A stretch of DNA of 64,000 bases, taken from the NCBI RefSeq assembly GCF_007483685.1, contig NZ_VMKN01000002.1, positions 521,452 through 585,451 on the forward strand, written 5' to 3'. This stretch comes from Litoribacter populi (lineage in GTDB: Bacteria > Bacteroidota > Bacteroidia > Cytophagales > Cyclobacteriaceae). Shown one piece after another: positions 8,090-15,905 of this stretch; position 1 is the first letter of the stretch; the number at the start of each line of letters is the position of its first letter. The notes under the pieces were generated by a model, which saw nothing but the letters and a program-made list of their open reading frames with translations, was not told the DNA's origin and did no database searches. A program made the position numbers and the translations under genes.

Positions 8090-9490
8090 TTAAAATTGGA
8101 AATAAATAAACTGACTTCTATCAAACACACCAAGGGCCGTGATATACATCAATATCAGCAGTATCGCACTGAAGCGAACCAACACCTGGGGATGGTAGAT
8201 AAGCTGCAGACTTGGCTTATATTCAGTAATATAGTCGTTGATAAACAGGATAGCCAAAGCTATCAATCCAAATAAGAATATACCTTTGTCACCAAAATAT
8301 AGTCCGCTTCCGGCTCCGGTAAGTATTCTTGATACCACCACAAAAGCCTCTGAAACAGAAGGCGCCCTAAAAAACACCCAAGCCAAACAGGTAAGCGCGA
8401 ATACAATCACCATCATAAGGTTTTTGGGCACATTACCTTTTATAAGGTGTTTTTCCAAAATCTGATAAAAACCGTGAAGGGCACCCCATACTATAAAAGT
8501 CCAATTGGCACCATGCCAAAAACCACTAATGATAAAGGTTGCCATCAGATTGAAACTTGACCGCTGAGAACTCACCCTGCTGCCACCAAGTGGGATGTAA
8601 ACATAATCCTTAAACCAAGTAGAAAGGGATATGTGCCATCTACCCCAAAAAGACTTGAACGATGTAGCAAAATACGGCCGCCTGAAATTAGTCATCAACT
8701 CAAAATCGAACAGCTTAGCACAGCCAATTGCAATTAATGAATACCCGGCAAAGTCACCGTAAATCTGAAAAGCGAAAAACACCGTAGTCACAGATAAAGT
8801 CAACCAGCTATGGGTTTCTGGGCTGGTAAATACATCATCCACGTAAATAGCCAATCTGTCGGCAACAGCAACCTTCATGAAGAAACCCCAAAGCATCATT
8901 TTCAAGCCTTGGGAAGCGTTTTCATAGCTGAATTTTCTTTCCCTGAAGAATTGCGGCAACAAGTTGGATGCTCTTTCAATTGGTCCCGCCACTAATTGGG
9001 GAAAGAAACTCACAAAGGTCATAAATGCCAACAAATTCTTAGTTGGCTCAAGCCGCTTATAATAAATGTCAATAGTATAACTCAGGGTCTGGAAAGTATA
9101 AAAACTTATCCCAACAGGTAAAATGATGTTCAGTCGATTGGCCGGGACACTGGAACCAAAGAAGGTGAAAGCCTCCGTAAAACTGTCCATGAAAAAGTTG
9201 AAATACTTAAAAAAGGCCAGAAAGCCTAAATTAACTCCCAGACTTATCCAAAGCAGATATTTCCTAGTCTGTGGCTCCTCTGTTTTGGACATTTTGAGTC
9301 CCACAAAGTAATCCACTAATGAACTGATAAAGATTAAGGAAAGAAACCTCCAGTCCCACCATCCATAAAAGAAATAACTAGCCCCTAACAACAGTACATT
9401 CTGCGCAGTCACACCCTTTTTGGCTAAAGCCCAAAAAAGGAAAAACACTAACGGCAGAAAAATTGCAAACTCAAGTGAATTAAAAAGCAT
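8090..9490 (-). CDS. MBOAT family O-acyltransferase (AlgI/DltB-like)
   Basis: A 466-residue polytopic membrane protein starting [20 protein letters not shown], the standard opening of AlgI-type O-acyltransferases. The conserved segments [22 protein letters not shown] (here [16 protein letters not shown]) and [15 protein letters not shown] are both present. The histidine of the latter, near residue 323, is the family's catalytic residue. It is predicted to move acyl (usually acetyl) groups from the cytoplasm across the inner membrane to a periplasmic partner, here probably the SGNH protein encoded 17 bp downstream. With no alginate genes nearby, the acceptor is open. Confidence 0.9.
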   Translation of the reverse strand: [466 protein letters not shown]

Positions 9491-9748
9491 ATTTATACTT
9501 AAAATATTTAACCTAAAACATTGTAATTTTTAGCACTTTCTTGCACAAAATGAATTACAAAAATTAATTGTGGCAATTTTTACAAGTATTAAAGAATAAT
9601 ACCACCAGTGAATCAACATAATTGCATCTTTCAACTTTTAAAAACATTACCAATTAATGCACTGAAATCAAAAAGCATTCCGATGGCAGTTTTCAAATGT
9701 TAAATTTTTGAAGGCTGTTGGTAATCAGAGACAATAAAGTTTTATAAG
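9491..9748. other. Intergenic region upstream of the MBOAT operon
   Basis: AT-rich, no coding potential seen. It should contain the minus-strand promoter of the acyltransferase pair; no clean TAnnTTTG element could be pinned down. Confidence 0.4.
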
Positions 9749-9780
9749 CAAAAAAGAGGCTAGAAAGCCTCTTTTTAAAA
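9749..9780 (-). terminator. Terminator of the M24 peptidase gene
   Basis: AAAAAGAGGCT at 9751-9761 pairs perfectly with AGCCTCTTTTT at 9766-9776 around an AGAA loop. It lies 20-50 bp after the stop of the peptidase gene on the minus strand and has a U-tract in either direction. Confidence 0.8.
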
Positions 9781-9798
9781 TTCTAAGAAAGTTAAAAC

Positions 9799-11406
9799 TC
9801 AATCCAATTCAGGAAGCACCCATTCTTCCAAAATGCTGCTTTGCTCCATCATTTTTTCAATTTCTTCACTCGAGCGGGGCGCATGGGCAGAAAGGTTTTC
9901 AAACCCATCCCCGGTGATGACAACATCATCTTCAATTCTCACTGCAATGCCCCACCACTTAGGGTCGCAATCACTTCCCTCTGGAATATAAATCCCCGGC
10001 TCCACAGTCAAAACCATCCCCTCACGTAGCTTACCAAATGTCCCCCTATCATGCACATCCAGTCCTAAGTGATGGCTGGTTCCATGAGGAAAATATCGAT
10101 GCCGCTGACCTTTTTCAATTATTCCTAGCTCAGCCAAACCATCATTGATCACCTGTTGGGCCACTTTACCGATCTCGCTGAATTCAGTCCCAGGTTTGCA
10201 TTGCTCAAATCCGGCCTCCTGGGCTTTATACACTAAATCATAAATCAACCTCTCCTCCTCAGTAAATTTACCGGAAATTGGAATTGTACGCGTCACATCG
10301 GCTGTGTAGCCTCTATATTCCGCTCCCAAATCCATCAAAATTAACCTTTTGTCTATGTCACGTTTATCGTTTTCGATATAGTGAAGAATACAACCGTTAT
10401 TTTCTGCACCCACTATAGAGGGGTAGCCTACCCCTTCAGCACCATAGCGCTTATATACAAATTCATGAATACCTTGCACTTCCCGTTCAGACATACCTGG
10501 CTTCAAAGCCTTCATCACCTCCACCTGTCCTATGGCTGAAATCTGAACTGCCTTTCTCAGCATGGCCAGTTCCGCAGGAGTCTTGGCCTCACGAAGATGA
10601 TCCATCATCTGGGGCAAAGCGGTAATATCAACACGATGATTAGGCACACGATCACGTACTTCCATACGCTTCTCGGGAGAATCAGCATTCAGGAATTCAT
10701 TCAGCACTTCATCGTTTTCCACTTCTGGATAAAACCTTTTGTATCTTCCAACCACTTGGGCCACGTTAGCGGAATTTTCAATATCGGTCGATCTGATAAG
10801 ATCATATAGCTGACCGGTAACCTCGCTGGCATTTTCTGGATAGTTTACCGCCGTCATAAAGTCCTCGCGCATGAGTTGCAGATCTTTATTGCTGTTACTT
10901 TCCTCTATACCTTTGTTAAGTGAAAATGTGAGCACTTTGTCAAATTTGGCAAAATCACCCTCTAATACTTTTTCAAATTCAGAGTTAAGGTACACTTGAC
11001 TAAAGCCCAGCTTTTCCTTCACCCCATCCACACCCAAACGTTTGCCGTTCCACATCTCGGCATTTTCATCACGGGGCTGCACAAAAATCAACTCATCTAC
11101 CGATTCTCCATCCACCTCCACAGGTGAGTCAAAAATCACCAAAGCAGCATTTGGTTCTCTAAAACCAGACAGATAAAACAGATCGGTGTTAGGGTGATAA
11201 ATGAAATCTACATCATTGGAGCGGTTTTTTACTGGAGAGGAAAAGAACACCGCCACCGATTTTTCCGGCATCAATTCGCGGAGGGCTTCTCTCCTTTCCC
11301 TATGGAAATTGGCATCCAGGCCATCGTCAAAGTAAGATTGAGCAAAAGCTTGGGATATGCCAAGCAGCACAAGTAGTACAATTGTTAATGATTTCTTCAT
11401 ATTCAT
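9799..11406 (-). CDS. Secreted M24 family aminopeptidase (Xaa-Pro type)
   Basis: A 535-residue metallopeptidase with a cleavable signal peptide (KKSLTIVLLVLLGISQAFAQ) that probably places it in the periplasm. An aminopeptidase P N-terminal domain (about 30-180) precedes the pita-bread catalytic domain (about 280-515). Predicted metal ligands lie in TADVTRT (near 368), SHHLGLDVHD (near 446), TVEPGIYI (near 470) and RIEDDV (near 494), so the site looks complete. It would remove N-terminal residues before proline. A second Met two codons later (11400) is an equally good start. It is monocistronic, ending at the terminator at 9749-9780. Confidence 0.88.
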   Translation of the reverse strand: MNMKKSLTIVLLVLLGISQAFAQSYFDDGLDANFHRERREALRELMPEKSVAVFFSSPVKNRSNDVDFIYHPNTDLFYLSGFREPNAALVIFDSPVEVDGESVDELIFVQPRDENAEMWNGKRLGVDGVKEKLGFSQVYLNSEFEKVLEGDFAKFDKVLTFSLNKGIEESNSNKDLQLMREDFMTAVNYPENASEVTGQLYDLIRSTDIENSANVAQVVGRYKRFYPEVENDEVLNEFLNADSPEKRMEVRDRVPNHRVDITALPQMMDHLREAKTPAELAMLRKAVQISAIGQVEVMKALKPGMSEREVQGIHEFVYKRYGAEGVGYPSIVGAENNGCILHYIENDKRDIDKRLILMDLGAEYRGYTADVTRTIPISGKFTEEERLIYDLVYKAQEAGFEQCKPGTEFSEIGKVAQQVINDGLAELGIIEKGQRHRYFPHGTSHHLGLDVHDRGTFGKLREGMVLTVEPGIYIPEGSDCDPKWWGIAVRIEDDVVITGDGFENLSAHAPRSSEEIEKMMEQSSILEEWVLPELD

Positions 11407-11587
11407 ATGCTATCAAGTCCAATACTCTAAGTCCAAAACCTAAAAATGGCTCTTTATCAGAAATTAAACAACCACTTTTTTATAAAGAACATTAAATTGA
11501 GTTAACATCAGCAAAGTCAGCCATAAGCTATAGTTTAGCCTTTCGGCCATTCATCCCTAATCCCACCCCGCTTTATCTATGATTTCT

Positions 11588-11595
11588 TATCTTTG
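11588..11595 (+). promoter_or_regulatory. -7 promoter element of the PafA-like gene
   Basis: TATCTTTG is a full TAnnTTTG match 27 bp before the ATG at 11623. The -33 region has no TTTG at the usual distance. Confidence 0.5.
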
Positions 11596-11622
11596 CCCCA
11601 GACTTAAAATCAAATCTAATCC

Positions 11623-13257
11623 ATGAAGAAAATTACCATTCTGGCATCCATGTTCTGGATGATTACTGTAGGCTTTGCAGTTGCCCAGCAAGCGTCAGAA
11701 AAGCCCAAGATTGTAGTCGGTATAGTCGTAGATCAGATGCGCCAAGAATACCTTTATAAATACAATGAAAGATTTTCGGAGGGAGGCTTCAAAAGACTTG
11801 TCAAGGACGGTTTTATGATGAAAAATGCTCATTATAATTATATCCCAACATATACCGGCCCAGGCCACGCATCCATTTATACAGGGACTACACCGGCTAC
11901 CCATGGCATCATCGCCAACAATTGGTATGTGAGGGAGCTAGACAGATCCATCTATTGCGCAGAGGACAGCACAGTGTCCTTTTTAGGAGGTTCTGAAAAG
12001 GCCGGACAGATCTCTCCTCGTAATATGAAAACCACCACAATCACGGATGAATTGCGTTTTGCAACCAACAAGCGATCTAAAACAGTCGGCATCGCCTTGA
12101 AAGACAGAGGTGCAGCCCTTCCCGCTGGCCATCTAGGGGACGCTTATTGGTACGATTCAGGAACGGGTGAATTCATGACTTCTACGTATTACTATGACGA
12201 ATTGCCTCAATGGGTAAAAGAATTTAACAATAAGGAACTGGCAGCGAAATATCTTGAAGGTAGCTGGGAAACTCTTTATCCTGTAGAAACTTACATTCAA
12301 AGTATAGAGGATGCTAATGAATTTGAAGGCGCTTTCGCTGGCAAGGAAACTACGGATTTTCCATATAATCTTTCCGAACTCAAAGAAGACAATGGTGGGT
12401 ATGGCTTAGTTTCCTCCACTCCGTATGGCAATAGTCTAACATTTGATATGGCTTATGCTGCCATTGAAGGTGAGCAACTGGGTATGGGAGATGAAACCGA
12501 TTTCTTGGCAGTAAGCTTCTCCTCACCTGATTACATAGGGCATAGATTTGGTCCTACTTCAGTGGAGTTGGAAGATAATTACTTAAGACTAGACCAAGAA
12601 CTTGAGCAGTTTCTGTCTTATTTGGACGAAACCTATGGAGAAGGCGAATATCTGGTTTTCCTGACCGCTGACCATGGAGTGGCCGATATAGTAGAATATA
12701 TGAAGAGCGAAAACGTGCCTGCAGGTAATTTGGATGGTAGATTTTTGCTTACACAACTTAAAGGTTTTGCCAAAGACAAATTTGGGGAAGGCGACTGGAT
12801 TGCCAACTATTCTAATGAACAAATCTTCCTAAACAAGAAGCTGATTGCCGATGAGGGAAAAGATATTGAGGAAATGCAACGGGCGTTGGCCGACTTTGTC
12901 CTAAAATTTGAAGGCGTGAAGGAAGCTTTCACAGCTTCTGATTTCAAAAGGAGCGAGTTCACCAAAGGCAGACCTCATTTGTTGCAAATGGGATACAACC
13001 AAAAAGCATCAGGTGATGTCCTTTTGATTCTTGAGCCTGCCTGGCTGACAAGCTCATGGAAAGGGACTACGCACGGAACTGGCTATACTTATGACACTCA
13101 CATTCCAATTCTTTTTTACGGATGGAATATAGAGGCTGGCCAAAGTACCGAGTACTGTACTATTACCGATATAGCCCCAACCTTGGCAATGCTCTTAAAG
13201 ACAAGACTTCCAAATGGCACCACTGGTCAACCCCTACTGCCAGTACTCAAAAAATAG
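11623..13257 (+). CDS. PafA-like alkaline phosphatase
   Basis: A 544-residue secreted phosphatase of the alkaline phosphatase superfamily with an N-terminal signal peptide ending near ...AVAQQ. Metal and nucleophile motifs are all visible: VVDQMR (Asp near 38), the nucleophilic Thr in YTGPGHAS near 77, DYIGHRFGP near 304, TADHG near 348 and the C-terminal THGTGYTYDTH near 483. The nucleophile region (PTYTGPGHASIYTG) matches the Bacteroidota PafA type, which cleaves many phosphomonoesters without inhibition by phosphate, rather than E. coli PhoA. It would act in the periplasm to release phosphate. It has its own promoter and terminator. No Pho-box-like direct repeat was seen. Confidence 0.9.
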   Translation: MKKITILASMFWMITVGFAVAQQASEKPKIVVGIVVDQMRQEYLYKYNERFSEGGFKRLVKDGFMMKNAHYNYIPTYTGPGHASIYTGTTPATHGIIANNWYVRELDRSIYCAEDSTVSFLGGSEKAGQISPRNMKTTTITDELRFATNKRSKTVGIALKDRGAALPAGHLGDAYWYDSGTGEFMTSTYYYDELPQWVKEFNNKELAAKYLEGSWETLYPVETYIQSIEDANEFEGAFAGKETTDFPYNLSELKEDNGGYGLVSSTPYGNSLTFDMAYAAIEGEQLGMGDETDFLAVSFSSPDYIGHRFGPTSVELEDNYLRLDQELEQFLSYLDETYGEGEYLVFLTADHGVADIVEYMKSENVPAGNLDGRFLLTQLKGFAKDKFGEGDWIANYSNEQIFLNKKLIADEGKDIEEMQRALADFVLKFEGVKEAFTASDFKRSEFTKGRPHLLQMGYNQKASGDVLLILEPAWLTSSWKGTTHGTGYTYDTHIPILFYGWNIEAGQSTEYCTITDIAPTLAMLLKTRLPNGTTGQPLLPVLKK

Positions 13258-13293
13258 TCACTTCTCTACTAAATAACCTATTTCCTCTACAAA

Positions 13294-13325
13294 CCCCGCT
13301 AAACATATTTAGCGGGGTTTTATTA
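13294..13325 (+). terminator. Terminator of the PafA-like gene
   Basis: CCCCGCTAAA at 13294-13303 pairs perfectly with TTTAGCGGGG at 13308-13317 around CATA, followed by TTTTATTATT. Confidence 0.92.
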
Positions 13326-13459
13326 TTTAGACCAACCTTTAAAATACAATGATTTATTTCTTTAATTATATTCAACTAAAATACAAAAGAAAATTTTTTA
13401 TTATTTCGATTTTTATTTTCAACCATTTGTTTCTAAATTCGAATAATTCATCAGCAGAT

Positions 13460-13876
13460 ATGAGAAACTCACATACTGAAATATGGACCCATTTAGTAAT
13501 TAGTGCCAAAAGCTATCAGCCGTTGTTTAAAAAGCAGTGGGTGGATACTATTGACGAGACTTTAAGAGATTTCATCGGCAGTATCCCTGACCACAGGGGA
13601 ACTTTTTGCATCATGCCTGACCATATCCACTTTTTGGTCAAACTGCCGGATGACCTTTCTTTAAACAGTCTGGTAGACCAAGTCAAATCGGTGATCAAGA
13701 CTCGTTTAAAAGAAACTTTTGTAGAAGATGCGGACAATTTTGACTGGGAGCCCCACCACCATGCTCACTCGGTCAGTCTCAACCGCCTTTCAGTGGAAAA
13801 AAGTCTGATAGAAAGACAGCTTATTAAGCATAAGGAAATGTCACTGGAAGAAGAACTTAAATTTTTTGGGATGTAG
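13460..13876 (+). CDS. IS200/IS605-type HUH protein lacking the catalytic tyrosine
   Basis: A 138-residue single-domain protein matching Y1 (TnpA) transposases along its whole length: EIWTHLVISAKSYQPLF at the start, the HUH metal motif MPDHIHFLVKL (His55, His57), the LNSLVDQVKSVIKTRL helix, and a C-terminal helix. In active TnpA that helix carries the nucleophilic tyrosine (typically V-x-K-Y-I-x-N-Q). Here it reads VEKSLIERQ, with Leu116 at the tyrosine position; the only Tyr is Tyr19. The protein may bind DNA hairpins but should not form the usual covalent link. I chose the ATG at 13460 because homology begins there; an upstream in-frame ATG exists at 13349. It has its own terminator, and I see no element ends around it. 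It may be a domesticated copy or a decaying one. Confidence 0.75.
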   Translation: MRNSHTEIWTHLVISAKSYQPLFKKQWVDTIDETLRDFIGSIPDHRGTFCIMPDHIHFLVKLPDDLSLNSLVDQVKSVIKTRLKETFVEDADNFDWEPHHHAHSVSLNRLSVEKSLIERQLIKHKEMSLEEELKFFGM

Positions 13877-13903
13877 TTTTCGTTTATTTTTTAGTCAAAA
13901 CAG

Positions 13904-13948
13904 AAAAGACTGCCCTCGCGATCCAACACGGGGCAGTCTTTTTCTTTT
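13904..13948 (+). terminator. Terminator of the HUH gene
   Basis: AAAAGACTGCCC at 13904-13915 pairs with GGGCAGTCTTTT at 13931-13942 across a 15-nt loop and runs into a T-rich tract. Confidence 0.8.
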
Positions 13949-13967
13949 CAAACTTCATTCATTTTTG

Positions 13968-14077
13968 GGTACAAAGTACCATGTACCAAGTACGAAGTAC
14001 ATCGCAGGACAAAACCGCTTCCTTCATCACTTTTTTCGTGATTTCAAGGCCCCCCTTCTCACTTCTTACTTCTCACT
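13968..14077. repeat. GTAC-type and AAGTAAGAAGT-type short repeats
   Basis: At 13968-14000 several GTAC units follow each other (GGTACAAAGTACC, then ATGTACC, AAGTAC, GAAGTAC). A related copy lies at 58539-58560. At 14054-14077 a pyrimidine-rich stretch (minus strand GTGAGAAGTAAGAAGTGAGAA) matches the unit of the large hairpin at 36748-36855. Both are non-coding and unexplained. Confidence 0.55.
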
Positions 14078-14093
14078 CAAAAACGCTAACAAG

Positions 14094-14141
14094 CCTCTGT
14101 GAAACTCCCACTAAACTCCGAGTAACTCTGTGTCCCTTTTT
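14094..14141 (-). repeat. GGGACACAGAGTT...CACAGAGG repeat downstream of hmgA
   Basis: On the minus strand this reads GGGACACAGAGTTACTCGGA, then GTTTAGTGGGAGTTTCACAGAGG. Close relatives, also on the coding strand of the gene just upstream, lie at 17853-17893 and 20531-20584. Confidence 0.6.
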
Positions 14142-14185
14142 CTTCGTACTTCCAACTTCGTACCTCGTACTTCCAACCTCGTACT
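14142..14185 (-). repeat. Tandem AAGTACGAGGTTGG array touching the hmgA stop codon
   Basis: Starting at the very next base after the hmgA TGA (14186-14188) the minus strand carries about four imperfect copies of a 10-14 nt unit: AGTACGAGGTTGGA, AGTACGAGGT, ACGAAGTTGGA, AGTACGAAG. The array leads straight into the repeat at 14094-14141. Confidence 0.7.
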
Positions 14186-15346
14186 TCACGTGGTCCAACT
14201 CATCGGATAATCCTTATCCACATAATCCAGTGCTGCCGTGGTCACAAATAGCGGTTTGAAAGTATCCAGCATCACCGCATATTCCTCCGTTTTCTCCGCT
14301 CCTATGCTTTTCTCTACAGTTCCGGGATGCGGACCGTGGGGCAATCCACCCATATGCAAAGTAAAGCTTCCTCTATCAATACCTTTTCTACTCATAAATT
14401 CTCCCTCAGCATAGTACAAGACCTCATCTGAGTCTATATTACTGTGATTGTAAGGAGCAGGTATCGACTCTGGGTGGTAATCAAACAACCTGGGCACAAA
14501 CGAGCAGATCACAAAACCCCAAGCTTGGAAAGTCTGATGCACTGGCGGCGGCTGGTGGATGCGGCCGGTAATCGGCTCAAAATCATGAATCGACATAGTA
14601 TAAGGGTACAGATACCCATCCCACCCCACAATATCCAAAGGGCTATCCTCATAGGAGTACTGGTGTAGCATCCCCTGCTTTTTGATCTGTACCAGGTAGT
14701 CGCCTTTTTCCTTTTCTACATACAATTCTGTTGGCGGATGTATGTCCCGCTCGCAATAGGGAGAGTGCTCAAGCAATTGCCCTACCTCATTTCTATACCT
14801 CTTAACCGTCTCAATCGGACCTTGCGACTCGATTACCAACAACCTCAATGGTCCTTCATTCCATTCAAAACGGTAAATCGTAGTTCGTGGGATCACAATA
14901 TAATCCCCCTTACTCACCTTTAGCTTACCAAACTGAGAATACATAAAACCTTCCCCATCGTGCACATATATAAGCTCATCACCATCGGCGTTTTTGAAGT
15001 AGTAATCCATTTTCCTTTCCTCAGGAACACAAATCCCCATCATCACATCATTGTTTTTCAACAACATTTTGCGAGCATTGAGATAGTCCTTGCCTGTGGT
15101 AGAAATATTGGAAGTATTAAGATGTGTTTGCTTCAAGCCATAATCCTTAGCAATATCCCAGTCAAAAGGAATAGGTTGACCTATGGATTTGACCGAATTG
15201 GGATTGTAGATGTGGTAAAGGTTCGAATAAATGCCTGAAAAGCCCTTGGAGCTCACCAGTTCTTCCTTATACAGACTCCCGTCCGGCTGCCTGAATTGTA
15301 TATGTCTCTTTGGCGGCAATTCGCCTAGCCTATGATAATATGCCAT
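14186..15346 (-). CDS. hmgA: Homogentisate 1,2-dioxygenase
   Basis: The 386-residue cupin enzyme opens the ring of homogentisate to maleylacetoacetate in tyrosine catabolism, using Fe(II) in the cytoplasm. The start MAYYHRLGELPPKRH fits the family. The catalytic His region IHQPPPVHQTFQAWGF lies near residue 265, iron-ligand segments are PYNHSNIDSDEVLYY (His and Glu, about 302-310) and LPHGPHPG (about 335). It is about 386 residues against about 440 for the mammalian enzyme, which is usual for the shorter bacterial group. No other tyrosine-degradation gene is adjacent, so the pathway is scattered. Its 3' end runs directly into a tandem array. Confidence 0.92.
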   Translation of the reverse strand: MAYYHRLGELPPKRHIQFRQPDGSLYKEELVSSKGFSGIYSNLYHIYNPNSVKSIGQPIPFDWDIAKDYGLKQTHLNTSNISTTGKDYLNARKMLLKNNDVMMGICVPEERKMDYYFKNADGDELIYVHDGEGFMYSQFGKLKVSKGDYIVIPRTTIYRFEWNEGPLRLLVIESQGPIETVKRYRNEVGQLLEHSPYCERDIHPPTELYVEKEKGDYLVQIKKQGMLHQYSYEDSPLDIVGWDGYLYPYTMSIHDFEPITGRIHQPPPVHQTFQAWGFVICSFVPRLFDYHPESIPAPYNHSNIDSDEVLYYAEGEFMSRKGIDRGSFTLHMGGLPHGPHPGTVEKSIGAEKTEEYAVMLDTFKPLFVTTAALDYVDKDYPMSWTT

Positions 15347-15905
15347 ATGTATGTGGGTTTATTGTAGGTTAAATTTAGGAATTATTAAATAAAACACATT
15401 CCGCAATGCAATCAAATAAATAGAACGCTTCAAAAATATGACGTTCGTCATTTTAAGTTTAAAACTTAAAATCCCTCATACTGTTCAATCCACCTTAATC
15501 CTACAGAATAAAGTCAAATTGAACCTATTAAAACGGCCAAGGTATACGATATAAATAATTTCGAAAACGGGAAGTAAAACAATCTAATTCAAAATATAAT
15601 TCTAATCATACAGGTATCAAAAGCGCATCAAGAGCGTATCAACTACCATTATTTACGTAGGTGAACAGTAGATTATTTGTTTTTGAATTTTGATTGATTA
15701 AATTGATAAATTAACCTCAACGCCATATTTTGGGTCTACCAGTCATTTCTAAACCCAGATTTAATACCATTCCATAAGAGCACCCTTTGATTTTTCTTCA
15801 AGGCACCACCCGCTGACAATTTGACATTAAAAATCAATTGGAACACCCCTTGATTAAATATGCTCATCAAACTTGTATTCATTTAAAACATAAATCATAT
15901 CAATT
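15347..15905. other. Intergenic region between divergent hmgA and htpG
   Basis: About 560 bp with no gene. It must hold the promoters of hmgA (minus) and htpG (plus). Besides the palindrome listed separately, two near-direct repeats (AGCGCATCA and AGCGTATCA, about 15625-15642) are present. A sigma70-like TTGACA at 15831-15836 is probably accidental in this phylum. No CIRCE element was seen. Confidence 0.5.
15450..15472. promoter_or_regulatory. 23-bp perfect palindrome, possible operator
   Basis: ATTTTAAGTTT and AAACTTAAAAT flank a single central A. It lies 104-126 bp upstream of the hmgA start and about 430 bp from htpG. It could bind a dimeric regulator of hmgA, but a chance AT-rich palindrome cannot be excluded. 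Confidence 0.35.

Noticed and set aside
15831-15836. TTGACA as a sigma70 -35 box for htpG
   Set aside because: Bacteroidota use a different promoter consensus, and no matching -10 box lies at the right spacing.
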